Positions 36,414-45,588 of a DNA stretch of 64,000 nt are shown here, piece after piece. Below the pieces are notes generated by a model that did no database searches, had not been told where the DNA came from, and worked only from the letters and a program-made list of their open reading frames with translations. The position numbers were made by a program, and so were the translations under genes. The stretch is taken from contig NZ_JABUFE010000004.1 in NCBI RefSeq assembly GCF_013315265.1, positions 1-64,000 of the forward strand, in the 5' to 3' direction. Each line of letters opens with the position of its first letter. The stretch's first letter is position 1. Origin of the DNA: Parasulfitobacter algicola. Its GTDB lineage: Bacteria; Pseudomonadota; Alphaproteobacteria; Rhodobacterales; Rhodobacteraceae.

Positions 36414-37424
36414 ATGACCCTGAAAACAAACTTTTTCGGCGCAATGGCCGGGGTTGCGATGCTGACCAGCGCACAAGCGGCAATGGCTGCTGGCCATGGC
36501 GGCGAATTGACGGTTGGTTATTTTCTAGAATGGCCCATGCCGTTTCAATACGCCAAGGTCAATGGCATCTATGAAGAAGAACTGGGCGTTACCATTAACT
36601 GGCGCACATTTGATGCAGGCACCGCGATGAGTGCAGCCATGGCATCAGGTGATGTGCAGTTGTCCATCAGCCAAGGTGTGCCGCCCTTTGTTGTGGCAGC
36701 CTCGGCAGGGCAGGATATTCAGATCGTTGATGTTGCTGTCGCCTATTCCGAAAATGACAACTGTGTCGTGGCATCCGGCTTGGAAATTGATGCAGCCTCG
36801 GCCAGCGAACTGGCGGGCAAGAAAGCAGGCGTTCCAATTGGGACAGCTGCACATTACGGCTTTTTAAAGCAAATGGAACATTTCGGCGTTGATGTATCAT
36901 CAATGGAAGTCGTTGATATGGCCCCCGCTGAAGGTGCGGCAGCGCTGGCCCAAGGGTCTCTTGATATGGCCTGTGGTTGGGGTGGTGCCCTGCGTCGCAT
37001 GAAAGAACATGGCAACGTGTTGCTGTCTGGTGCAGAAAAAGAAGAATTAGGCATTCAGGTGTTTGATGTCACATCAGCACCCTCTAACTTTGTGGCTGAA
37101 GAAGCTGAATTGCTGGCGAAATTCCTGAAAGTCACCGCCGACATGAATGCCATGTGGAACGCTGGCGAAAACCGCGACGAAATGCTGGAAGTCATTGCCA
37201 AAGATTCAGGCATGGATGTTGCGGCCACAGCTGCCACAATGGACACATTTGTGTTTCCGTCGGTCGAAGATCAGCTTAGTGAAAAATGGCTTGGCGGTGG
37301 CAGCCAGACTTTCCTGAAAGAAGTAGCTGACTTCTTTGTCGAAACCGGCAATATCGACAGCGCACGTGACAGCTATGAAGGTGCTGTTGCAATTGACGCC
37401 CTGAAATCACTGGACAACATGTAA
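36414..37424 (+). CDS. tauA: Taurine-type ABC transporter substrate-binding protein
   Basis: This 336-residue periplasmic protein has an N-terminal signal peptide (cleavage probably after SAQAAMAA, about residue 24). The start is supported by GGGAGAA 7 bp upstream. The mature protein is a type 2 binding protein of the NitT/TauT group: LTVGYFLEWPMPFQYAKVNG, SGDVQLSISQGVPPFVVAAS, and LAQGSLDMACGWGGALRRMK. These blocks are close to those I recall for roseobacter TauA. Substrate assignment to taurine is by family resemblance; no taurine catabolic genes (tpa, xsc) are nearby. Confidence 0.85.
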   Translation: MTLKTNFFGAMAGVAMLTSAQAAMAAGHGGELTVGYFLEWPMPFQYAKVNGIYEEELGVTINWRTFDAGTAMSAAMASGDVQLSISQGVPPFVVAASAGQDIQIVDVAVAYSENDNCVVASGLEIDAASASELAGKKAGVPIGTAAHYGFLKQMEHFGVDVSSMEVVDMAPAEGAAALAQGSLDMACGWGGALRRMKEHGNVLLSGAEKEELGIQVFDVTSAPSNFVAEEAELLAKFLKVTADMNAMWNAGENRDEMLEVIAKDSGMDVAATAATMDTFVFPSVEDQLSEKWLGGGSQTFLKEVADFFVETGNIDSARDSYEGAVAIDALKSLDNM

Positions 37425-37434
37425 ATTGTTATCT

Positions 37435-37462
37435 GGGCGACGCGGGTTTCATTGCGTCGCCC
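37435..37462 (+). terminator. Hairpin between tauA and tauB
   Basis: GGGCGACGC and GCGTCGCCC form a perfect 9-bp stem 10 bp after the tauA stop. No T tract follows, so it more likely stabilises the tauA message or partially attenuates transcription, which would give more binding protein than ATPase and permease. Confidence 0.6.
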
Positions 37463-37491
37463 GCCCATTCCCCAAATAAAAAGGACGGGCC

Positions 37492-38298
37492 ATGTCAGGG
37501 CTGTCAGTAGAAAATATTTCAATGCGGTTCGATCTTCCGAACGGCGCATCCGTACAGGCGTTACAAGATGTATCGCTTCAACTGAAAGAAGGCGAACTGC
37601 TAAGTGTTCTGGGACCTTCAGGCTGTGGCAAGACCACATTGCTTAATATCCTGGCCGGATTTCTGGCGCCCACCGAAGGTCGCATCGTCATCAATAATCA
37701 CACGGTCACCGGCCCCGGTGCCGAACGTGGTATGGTCTTTCAAAAAGGCGCACTGTTCGAATGGATGAGCGTGCGTGAAAATGTCGGCTTTGGCCCACGG
37801 ATGAAGGGCATGGCAAACGCCAAGAAGAACGAAATCGTCAACCATTTGCTGGATGTGGTGGGGTTGCAGGATTTCAAAGAAAAAGCTGTCTATGAACTGT
37901 CTGGCGGTATGCAGCAGCGCGTGGCTTTGGCCCGCTGTCTTGCCAATGAACCTGACGTGATCCTGATGGACGAACCCCTTGGCGCGCTTGACGCGCTGAC
38001 CCGCGAAAAGATGCAAGGGCTGGTACTGAAGCTGTGGAAAGAAACCGGCAAAACCATCATCCTGATCACGCACTCAGTTGAAGAAGCGTTGCTGCTTGGC
38101 GAACGCCTGATTGTGATGGCCCCCCGGCCTGGCCGAATTCACAAAGAATACGAATTACCATTTGCCGAACGCGGCGTCGGCGCTGACCTTCGCGAGGTGA
38201 AAAAATCCGAAAGCTTCGCTGAAACGCGCGACGAAATCCTAAGTATGATCTGGGACATGGAAGAGGAAATCATGGGCCGGACGGAGGCAACATCATGA
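37492..38298 (+). CDS. tauB: Taurine-type ABC transporter ATP-binding protein
   Basis: This 268-residue ATPase has Walker A LGPSGCGKTTLL (about 43-54), the Q-loop VFQKGALFEW (about 83), the ABC signature LSGGMQQRVALARC (about 137-150), Walker B VILMDEPLGALD (about 158-169) and the H-loop ILITHSVEEAL. AAGGAC lies 6 bp upstream of the ATG. It ends overlapping the permease start by 4 bp (ATGA). Confidence 0.92.
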   Translation: MSGLSVENISMRFDLPNGASVQALQDVSLQLKEGELLSVLGPSGCGKTTLLNILAGFLAPTEGRIVINNHTVTGPGAERGMVFQKGALFEWMSVRENVGFGPRMKGMANAKKNEIVNHLLDVVGLQDFKEKAVYELSGGMQQRVALARCLANEPDVILMDEPLGALDALTREKMQGLVLKLWKETGKTIILITHSVEEALLLGERLIVMAPRPGRIHKEYELPFAERGVGADLREVKKSESFAETRDEILSMIWDMEEEIMGRTEATS

Positions 38299-39560
38299 TA
38301 CCTTTTCTGATCTACGTTGCGATTTTCATTGGATCCTTCTTCGCCGTAAAAGCGATTGCAAAAGGGATGACCAAAACCAGCGATTTCACTTCGCTGAAAA
38401 CAGTCACCTTTGGTGATGAAAGCGCCGTTACTCCAAATAAAGTAGCCTCAATCATATCAATCGCGACCATATTTCTGTTGTGGGGGGCATTCACAGGATC
38501 TTGGTTAACGCCCATTCACGTACCCGGACCGTTTCAGGGCGAAGGGGCCTTTACCTATACGGCTCAAACTGCGGACGGGACCACAGATGATGCAACTGTT
38601 TCGGTCATCGTTCATGCTGTGGGCGAACCAGTTGATGCCCCTACAGTCGAACCCGGTGATGGCTTTGCCAAGAATGACGCAATGTCGCTTGCCGTTTGGC
38701 GTAGTGACTTGATCCGTGTTGATCGTAATGACGAGGTAACTCGGGATGACGGGGCCACGGTAATCGCCGTGAACGGCCAACCCATTGCACCAGGCGGTGA
38801 GGTTTCAATCGACATCGGAAGCGTATCGATGACCCCCAAAGGAACGCTGAACTTTGAACCTGCAAAAGGCTGGCAGATGGAGCCGATCTGGCTGCCACCC
38901 CCCGAACAGGTGGTCTATCGGCTGTGGAACATTGCCAAGGATGGCTATCGCAATTTCACATTGTTTGAACACTTAGGCTATTCATTGTTTCGTGTGGTTG
39001 TCGGTTTTGTTCTGGGCGCGCTTGTCGGTATTCCGCTTGGGTATGCGATGGGCCTGTCCAACTGGTTCCGCGGGTGGTTTGACCCGATTGTCGAATTCAT
39101 GCGTCCGGTGCCGCCATTGGCGCTGATCCCGCTGATCATCATCTGGTTTGGCATTGGTGAAACGGGAAAGATTATCCTTTTGTTCTTGGCATCTTTGTGG
39201 ATCATGACGATTTCGGCTAGGTCGGGCGTATCTGGCGTGAATATCTCTAAAATCCATGCGGCCTATTCGCTTGGGGCGTCCAAGGCACAGATCATGCGAC
39301 ATGTGATTGTGCCCAACTCGTTGCCTGAAATATTCACCGGTGCGCGTGTGGCCATGGGCGTATGTTGGGGTACGGTTGTCGCCGCTGAACTGGTTGCCGC
39401 TGAACAAGGTGCCGGTCAGATGATTGTCGCAGCTTCAAAATTTCAGCTAACAGATATCGTGATCATGGGCATCATCCTGATCGGGATCATCGGTTTTGGA
39501 ATTGATATTCTGATGCGTTGGGGTGAACGGGTGCTGGTGCCTTGGAAGGGCAAATCCTAA
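38295..39560 (+). CDS. tauC: Taurine-type ABC transporter permease with extra extracytoplasmic domain
   Basis: At 421 residues it is well above the roughly 275 usual for TauC. The C-terminal part (about 215-421) is a normal permease: FRVVVGFVLGALVGIPLGYA, the PVPPLALIPLIIIWFGIGE block and the ATPase-coupling EAA loop (HAAYSLGASKAQIMRHVIVP). It is preceded by two extra membrane helices (1-21 and 52-71) and a polar insert (about 75-210) with the beta-sandwich-like pattern of cadherin/VCBS domains (TVIAVNGQPIAPGGEVSIDI, then MTPKGTLNFEPAKGW). The insert should face the periplasm, where it could contact the binding protein. Confidence 0.85.
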   Translation: MIPFLIYVAIFIGSFFAVKAIAKGMTKTSDFTSLKTVTFGDESAVTPNKVASIISIATIFLLWGAFTGSWLTPIHVPGPFQGEGAFTYTAQTADGTTDDATVSVIVHAVGEPVDAPTVEPGDGFAKNDAMSLAVWRSDLIRVDRNDEVTRDDGATVIAVNGQPIAPGGEVSIDIGSVSMTPKGTLNFEPAKGWQMEPIWLPPPEQVVYRLWNIAKDGYRNFTLFEHLGYSLFRVVVGFVLGALVGIPLGYAMGLSNWFRGWFDPIVEFMRPVPPLALIPLIIIWFGIGETGKIILLFLASLWIMTISARSGVSGVNISKIHAAYSLGASKAQIMRHVIVPNSLPEIFTGARVAMGVCWGTVVAAELVAAEQGAGQMIVAASKFQLTDIVIMGIILIGIIGFGIDILMRWGERVLVPWKGKS

Positions 39561-39585
39561 GCCCCGTGAATCACACTTAATACAA

Positions 39586-39615
39586 AAAAGGCGCGTCGAT
39601 TGTGACGCGCCTTTT
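39586..39615. terminator. Bidirectional terminator between tauC and lon
   Basis: AAAAGGCGCGTC and GACGCGCCTTTT form a 12-bp stem with a 6-base loop, flanked by further A and T residues, between convergent tauC and lon. Confidence 0.88.
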
Positions 39616-39634
39616 CTTTTACATTAATCAAAAA

Positions 39635-42049
39635 TCAGTGTGTGACTGTGCCCGATCTTCCATCGCTCGATGTATCAAGCGATTTTTGAGCAGCAGCAGC
39701 TTCTTCGGCCGCTTCGTCCCATTCAATCGGCTCTGGCTCAGACACAAGGGCAAGTTTTAGAACTTCGCTGACGTGGCTGACAGGAATGATCTCAAGACCC
39801 TCTTTCACATTATCAGGAATCTCTGTCAGATCCTTTTCGTTTTCTTCAGGGATCAGCACGGTTTTGATACCGCCTCGTAAGGCTGCCAGCAGCTTTTCCT
39901 TTAATCCGCCTATGGGCATAGCATTCCCACGCAACGAAACTTCGCCAGTCATCGCAATATCACGGCGCACAGGAATCTGCGTCAGCACTGAAACAATAGA
40001 CGTCACCATAGCAAGACCAGCCGACGGCCCATCCTTTGGTGTGGCCCCATCCGGAACATGGACGTGGATATCCAGCTTGTCGAATTTCGGCGGCTTGACC
40101 CCGATCTGCGGACTGATCGACCGGACATAGCTGGACGCCGCATCAATCGACTCTTTCATGACATCGCCCAATTTACCCGTCGTTTTCATCCGACCCTTAC
40201 CAGGCAGACGCAGTGCCTCAATCGACAACAGATCACCGCCAACGCTGGTCCAAGCCAGGCCAGTTACAACACCGATCTGATCATCTTGTTCGGCCAGACC
40301 ATAACGGTGACGCTTTACACCCAAATAGTCTTCAAGGTTATCAGCCGTTACTTGGACTTTTTCGACCTCTTTCTTGACGATCTTGGTCACAGCTTTCCGG
40401 GCCAGCTTCGCGATCTCACGCTCAAGGTTCCGCACACCAGCTTCGCGGGTGTAAGTGCGGATGATCTCTTGCAACGCCTCATCATTGACTTCGAACTCAG
40501 ACTTGCGCAGACCGTGGTTCTTTTTCTGTTTTTCGATCAGATGCTGCTTGGCGATCTCGCGCTTCTCGTCCTCGGTATAACCGGCCAGGGTGATGATCTC
40601 CATCCGGTCCAGCAACGGACTTGGCATGTTATAGCTGTTGGCCGTAGTCAGGAACATGACGTTTGACAGATCATATTCGACCTCAAGATAGTGGTCGACA
40701 AATGTGCTGTTTTGTTCAGGATCCAGAACCTCAAGCATCGCACTTGCAGGATCGCCACGGAAATCTTGGCCCATCTTGTCGATCTCATCCAACAGGATCA
40801 GCGGATTGGTCGTTTTCGCCTTTTTCAGCGCCTGAATGATCTTGCCAGGCATTGACCCGATATAGGTCCGTCGGTGACCGCGAATTTCAGATTCGTCGCG
40901 CACCCCACCAAGCGAAATACGGATAAATTCACGCCCCGTCGCCTTGGCCACTGATTTTCCAAGCGATGTTTTACCAACACCGGGCGGGCCAACCAGACAT
41001 AAGATCGGGCCTTTCAGCTTGGTCGATCGTTGCTGCACGGCCAGATATTCGACGATGCGTTCCTTGACCTTTTCCAGACCATAATGATCGGCATCCAGAA
41101 CCTTTTCAGCGTTGCCAAGATTCTTTTTCACGCGGCTTTTGACACCCCATGGAATCGACAGCATCCAATCCAGATAATTCCGCACCACAGTTGCTTCTGC
41201 AGACATGGGCGACATGTTCTTCAGCTTTTTGATTTCGGCATCCGCCTTTTCGCGGGCCTCTTTGCTTAGTTTTGTGTCAGCGATGCGTGCTTCCAGTTCG
41301 GCCACTTCATTGCCGCCCTCTTCGCCATCGCCCAGCTCTTTCTGAATGGCCTTCATCTGCTCATTCAGATAATATTCACGCTGTGTACGCTCCATCTGGG
41401 ATTTCACGCGAGTCTTGATCTTTTTCTCGACCTGCAGAACGCTCATCTCGCCCTGCATCAGCCCATAGACCTTTTCAAGCCGCTCAGACACGATCAGCGT
41501 TTCAAGCAATTCTTGCTTTTGCGCGACTTCGACGCCCAAATGACCCGCGGCAAGATCGGCCAGCTTGCTGGCTTCATCACTTTCCGCAACGGCGGCCAGC
41601 GCCTCCTCGGGGATGTTTTTCTTGACCTTCGCATACCGCTCAAACTCTTTCGCGACAGAGCGGGTCAATGCATCGACGGTCTCTTCATCACCAAGCGCTT
41701 CTGGCAAATATTCAGCCTGCGCTTCGAAAAAGCTGTCGTTTTCGATATATTCAGTGATCCGCACACGTGCGCGTCCTTCGACCAGCACTTTCACAGTGCC
41801 ATCCGGCAGTTTCAGCAACTGTAAAACATTGGCCAGAACACCGGTCTGGTAAATCCCGTCGCTTTCGGGGTCATCCACACTTGGGTCAATCTGGCTTGAC
41901 AATAAAATCTGTTTGTCATCTTGCATCACATCTTCCAATGCACGCACAGATTTTTCGCGGCCAACGAATAATGGCACCACCATATGGGGGAATACCACTA
42001 TATCGCGCAGCGGCAGTACAGGATAGGATTGGCTGAGTGGCTCTTGCAT
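39635..42049 (-). CDS. lon: ATP-dependent protease Lon
   Basis: The ATG at 42049 is preferred over the one at 42055 because AAGGA lies 6 bases from it and would abut the other. The 804-residue protease has the N-terminal LON domain (YPVLPLRDIVVFPHMVVPLF), the AAA+ Walker A LVGPPGVGKTSLGK (about 354) and a C-terminal protease domain with the catalytic Ser in KDGPSAGLAMVTSI (about 677) and Lys in IGGLKEKLLAA (about 721). It degrades damaged and regulatory proteins in the cytoplasm. The Asp/Glu/Ala-rich C-terminal tail is ordinary for alphaproteobacteria. Confidence 0.97.
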   Translation of the reverse strand: MQEPLSQSYPVLPLRDIVVFPHMVVPLFVGREKSVRALEDVMQDDKQILLSSQIDPSVDDPESDGIYQTGVLANVLQLLKLPDGTVKVLVEGRARVRITEYIENDSFFEAQAEYLPEALGDEETVDALTRSVAKEFERYAKVKKNIPEEALAAVAESDEASKLADLAAGHLGVEVAQKQELLETLIVSERLEKVYGLMQGEMSVLQVEKKIKTRVKSQMERTQREYYLNEQMKAIQKELGDGEEGGNEVAELEARIADTKLSKEAREKADAEIKKLKNMSPMSAEATVVRNYLDWMLSIPWGVKSRVKKNLGNAEKVLDADHYGLEKVKERIVEYLAVQQRSTKLKGPILCLVGPPGVGKTSLGKSVAKATGREFIRISLGGVRDESEIRGHRRTYIGSMPGKIIQALKKAKTTNPLILLDEIDKMGQDFRGDPASAMLEVLDPEQNSTFVDHYLEVEYDLSNVMFLTTANSYNMPSPLLDRMEIITLAGYTEDEKREIAKQHLIEKQKKNHGLRKSEFEVNDEALQEIIRTYTREAGVRNLEREIAKLARKAVTKIVKKEVEKVQVTADNLEDYLGVKRHRYGLAEQDDQIGVVTGLAWTSVGGDLLSIEALRLPGKGRMKTTGKLGDVMKESIDAASSYVRSISPQIGVKPPKFDKLDIHVHVPDGATPKDGPSAGLAMVTSIVSVLTQIPVRRDIAMTGEVSLRGNAMPIGGLKEKLLAALRGGIKTVLIPEENEKDLTEIPDNVKEGLEIIPVSHVSEVLKLALVSEPEPIEWDEAAEEAAAAQKSLDTSSDGRSGTVTH

Positions 42050-42316
42050 GCTCATTCCTTATATTAGCAAAAAGGCTCCGGTCCCGCTTGGCAGCAACGC
42101 ACGGCCTTTTCCGGTCAGACTGTGTAACTTGGTGTATCAGCGGACAGGTTTCAAGCGCACCGCCAAAATGTTGATCCCAACATACGAAAGCAAAGAAGAA
42201 CTACAAGCTAACAAAAAGTACAAAAATATGGAAAATCCGACACAGTATTATCCACAGTCTGACAAAGCATTGCCACAATGTCGGGTCAATGAACCCCGCA
42301 GGGGACTGTTAAGGCC

Positions 42317-43153
42317 ATGTTAAGACGTATTTTTCGCCAACGTAGGCGTATCTTTCTGTTCGCGCTTTTTGTGACCCTTGCCGGCGTCATTACATTTACG
42401 CAGGCACAGGCGATTTCGTTACGTCTTGCGACTGCAGCTGCTGCATTTTTCGTCGTTTTTCTGATCGGTGCAATTTTTATTATCCTTTTACCACGCTGGC
42501 GACGCTTACTTGAGCTGATCGGATTGGGTATCTTTGCCGAAGCGATGGTAAAATTTATGTTTCCAGTATCCTATACATGGCTGTCCGAACAAGTCATTGG
42601 CGGTACAGTCTTTGTTCTGTTTACCATGTTTTGCTATGTGCTTTTGTATGGTCGCTGGTCTGATTGGCTGAATATTTCGCTGAAAGTTGGCAACAGGCAC
42701 AAATACAAGATCAAACGATCACGCGAAGCGGTTTGGTCGGCTATCGTTCCCGGCGCTGCCCCGCCCGATGAATACTGGACAGGCAATCTGGCCGGTTTTC
42801 ATCAAGACCGCGAAGACCCCGATACAGTCAACCTGCGCTTTCAAATCGGCGAAGATACGTTTGAAAATATGTCGATCACATTCCTGGATCAGGACCCGCC
42901 AAATTCCTGCCGATACTATTTTGTTGGCGAACCGTCTGAAAGCGACAGCAGCTTTGACGAAGGTGTTTTCGAAATCACCATCAAAAGCCTGAAGGCGGAA
43001 AAATGCAAGGTGAATACGGCCCTGCACCACACAGCCATGCGCCCGCGTGAGGCGCTGGATTATTGGATGGATGACAGTTTTCGCGACGACAACGACAGCT
43101 TCCGCGCCCATATTCTGGGCAAGCGGGACTGGTCGATCCGAAACACCTATTAA
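42317..43153 (+). CDS. Membrane-anchored protein with SRPBCC-like C-terminal domain
   Basis: The 278-residue protein has three to four membrane helices in the first 110 residues (about 12-32, 36-57, 61-80 and 92-110), then a soluble domain (about 120-278) whose pattern ([60 protein letters not shown]) resembles START/SRPBCC lipid-binding folds. I do not recognise a named family. Its stop overlaps the stop of yebC by 4 bp (convergent). A role at the membrane with a hydrophobic ligand is a guess from the fold. Confidence 0.65.
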   Translation: MLRRIFRQRRRIFLFALFVTLAGVITFTQAQAISLRLATAAAAFFVVFLIGAIFIILLPRWRRLLELIGLGIFAEAMVKFMFPVSYTWLSEQVIGGTVFVLFTMFCYVLLYGRWSDWLNISLKVGNRHKYKIKRSREAVWSAIVPGAAPPDEYWTGNLAGFHQDREDPDTVNLRFQIGEDTFENMSITFLDQDPPNSCRYYFVGEPSESDSSFDEGVFEITIKSLKAEKCKVNTALHHTAMRPREALDYWMDDSFRDDNDSFRAHILGKRDWSIRNTY

Positions 43154-43890
43154 AGCTGGGCCAGAACCTCGTCCGAGGCTTCGAAATTCGCCGTCACACG
43201 CTGTACATCGTCATCATCTTCAAGCGCGTCAAGTAGCTTCATCAGCTTTTCCATGCCTTCAAGATCAAGTTCCGTGGTCGTCGTCGGTTTCCAGATTAGT
43301 TTTGTCGATTCGCTTTCGCCTAGCTCATTTTCAAGCGTCGTAGAAACCGCGTTCAAATCTGTATCTGCACAATAGATGCTGTGCCCATCGTCCGAACTTT
43401 CGACATCCTCGGCGCCCGCTTCGATCGCCGCCATCATGACGGTATCAGCATCACCAACGTCCGCTGGATAGGTCACCTCGCCCTTGCGCTCAAACATAAA
43501 GCTGACTGACCCCGTTTCGCCCAGATTGCCACCGCTTTTGGTAAAGGTCGACCGCACATTGCTGGCCGTACGGTTTTTGTTATCTGTCATGGCTTCGACA
43601 ATCACGGCGACGCCACCGGGGCCGTACCCTTCGTACCGGATTTCGTCATAGTTCTCTGCGTCCCCGCCCATCGATTTCTTGATGGCCCTGTCAATCACAT
43701 CCTTCGGTACAGATTGCGATTTCGCCTCTTTCACGGCCATCCGCAAACGTGGATTCTTTTCGGGATCAGGGTCGCCCATCTTGGCAGCCACAGTGATCTC
43801 TTTGGCCAGTTTTGAAAACAGTTTTGAACGCGCCGCGTCCTGTCGCCCTTTGCGATGCTGGATATTTGCCCATTTTGAATGGCCTGCCAT
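43150..43890 (-). CDS. yebC: YebC/PmpR-family protein
   Basis: The ATG at 43890 ([20 protein letters not shown]) is the conserved family start; the longer frame is not conserved. The 246-residue protein has the hallmark N-terminal block, then [40 protein letters not shown], and the central [16 protein letters not shown]. Members have been described as transcriptional regulators and, more recently, as factors that relieve ribosome stalling on proline tracts. It is followed upstream by the SRPBCC and nudC genes on the same strand. Confidence 0.95.
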   Translation of the reverse strand: MAGHSKWANIQHRKGRQDAARSKLFSKLAKEITVAAKMGDPDPEKNPRLRMAVKEAKSQSVPKDVIDRAIKKSMGGDAENYDEIRYEGYGPGGVAVIVEAMTDNKNRTASNVRSTFTKSGGNLGETGSVSFMFERKGEVTYPADVGDADTVMMAAIEAGAEDVESSDDGHSIYCADTDLNAVSTTLENELGESESTKLIWKPTTTTELDLEGMEKLMKLLDALEDDDDVQRVTANFEASDEVLAQL

Positions 43891-43962
43891 GGGTCTTCTC
43901 CCGATTAAGTTATGAAATCTGCACGTTCTATAAAACAACAGGGCTGTCAGTTGCAATCCATG

Positions 43963-44424
43963 CTATCGGCCATGCTGTGTTTCTATATCTTCGGCAAACG
44001 CCGCGATGCGCGCTTTATAACGTTTTGTCAGCTTGCCCTTGGCCAGCCGCAACGATTGCAACAAAAGCCTTGCAGACAAGGAACGCGGGCGAAGATCAAA
44101 GCTGACAAAAATCCGGGTTTTATTGGGCGATAACGCCACCAGTTCAATCGCCGTTTCAACATTCAACCCACCGACTTTCGATGCAAATCGCAGCTTGTGC
44201 GGCACCTGATAGATCTGTAATTCCGTATCCATAACCCGTGGCTTGCCACGATAATTAAACCGGATGTCCCATATCATCCCCACACCGGGGCTTTTCAGAT
44301 CATCCTGCCGCCGGATCGTAACGCCACGACGCATGGCCATACGCTCAAATGCCTTGAAATCCGACACATAGTCAAAGGCAAACCCAATCGGAACCTGAAC
44401 ATCTTCGCGTGCAGAAAACTTCAT
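43963..44424 (-). CDS. SRPBCC-family protein
   Basis: This 153-residue soluble protein has the START-like/SRPBCC pattern: FSAREDVQVPIGFAFDYVSD at the N-terminus (substrate pocket lid), then GMIWDIRFNYRGKPRVMDTE, an internal sheet, and the long C-terminal helix RLLLQSLRLAKGKLTKRYKA. The ligand is unknown. It sits 7 bp after nudC and 72 bp before yebC on the same strand. Confidence 0.78.
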   Translation of the reverse strand: MKFSAREDVQVPIGFAFDYVSDFKAFERMAMRRGVTIRRQDDLKSPGVGMIWDIRFNYRGKPRVMDTELQIYQVPHKLRFASKVGGLNVETAIELVALSPNKTRIFVSFDLRPRSLSARLLLQSLRLAKGKLTKRYKARIAAFAEDIETQHGR

Positions 44425-44431
44425 CTATCTT

Positions 44432-45397
44432 CTAATCCAACTGATCGGCCAGCCAACGATGCAACAGAAAATGCGCAATCGCACCTTTGCGAGCGGGCGC
44501 AATATCGGGGTGCGTATCGGCAAATACCTGCATCATATCTTCGCGCGTCACCCAAATCGCATCCTCTATTTCCGTGGGGTCTATGGTTATTTCATCACTT
44601 ATTGCTTCGCCATAACACCCAAACATTAACGAAGATGGAAACGCCCAAGGTTGCGAGGCCAGATAATCGACACGCCCCACCCGAATGCCCGCTTCCTCAA
44701 ATACCTCGCGTCGCACGGCGGCTTCAATGGTTTCACCAGGTTCCACAAAACCCGCCAACAGCGAATACATCCGATCCGGCCACCCCGGTGACCTCCCCAT
44801 CAGTACCTTGTTACCCCGCGTGATCAACATGATCACCACCGGGTCTGTGCGCGGAAAATGATGTCCACCACAAGTCACACAATCGCGCTGCCAGCCGCCT
44901 TGCGCCATCTGTGTTTCTGCACCACACCGCGCGCAAAACCCATGGGTATGATGCCACCCAAGTACAGCCTTGGCGGTCGCGGCCAATTCCGCATCTCTTG
45001 CGCTCAGCCGGGTCATGATCAAGCGCAGTTCGGCAAATACATGATTTGCGGGCACATCCGGCGGGTGCTGTTCACTTGGATCCAGAAACAGCCCCAAACT
45101 TTCGCGATCCATTTCAACCGGTTCCCAGTGCGATACGTCTGCGGCAAAGCGCGGCTGGCCGTCATCCATACCCAAAAACACGAGCTGATCAAGGCGGTCC
45201 GGCACCAACGCATGCTTGGCATCTACCCACGCCAACCGATCCCGATCTGCGCCTGCGACCAAAGGTTTACCGCGCCATATCATCAATACCGGTGCGCCAT
45301 GGGTCAGCTTATCTGCCAACAGATCTGATTTGCCCCTCAGTTCGGCCGCCCGGTCTAACCCAGACCCGCCAAACGTCACCGTTTCTGCGATTTTCAT
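44432..45397 (-). CDS. nudC: NAD(+)/NADH diphosphatase (Nudix, NudC type)
   Basis: The 321-residue protein has a zinc ribbon of four cysteines (CARCGAETQM ... RDCVTCGGHHFPR, about 154-178) and the Nudix box GFVEPGETIEAAVRREVFEEAGI (about 215-237), followed by the NudC-specific SQPWAFPSSLMFG. NudC enzymes cleave NADH/NAD and remove NAD caps from RNA. The N-terminal 140 residues form the family's variable domain. It is the first gene of a probable nudC-SRPBCC-yebC transcript. Confidence 0.94.
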   Translation of the reverse strand: MKIAETVTFGGSGLDRAAELRGKSDLLADKLTHGAPVLMIWRGKPLVAGADRDRLAWVDAKHALVPDRLDQLVFLGMDDGQPRFAADVSHWEPVEMDRESLGLFLDPSEQHPPDVPANHVFAELRLIMTRLSARDAELAATAKAVLGWHHTHGFCARCGAETQMAQGGWQRDCVTCGGHHFPRTDPVVIMLITRGNKVLMGRSPGWPDRMYSLLAGFVEPGETIEAAVRREVFEEAGIRVGRVDYLASQPWAFPSSLMFGCYGEAISDEITIDPTEIEDAIWVTREDMMQVFADTHPDIAPARKGAIAHFLLHRWLADQLD

Positions 45398-45588
45398 TCA
45401 CTTATCCCTTTGAAAACCACATGCCACGGGACGAAACAGATGGCAAACACGCAAAACGCACGTATAACGTGTATGAAGTGGTTGTTCAAAGGTGACCAAA
45501 GTGGGCAAGAACGCGCCGGACACGATAGCATCATCAAACTGTTATGCTAGACCTTTATTCGGGCGTAAAACTAACCGGAGACATCAAC

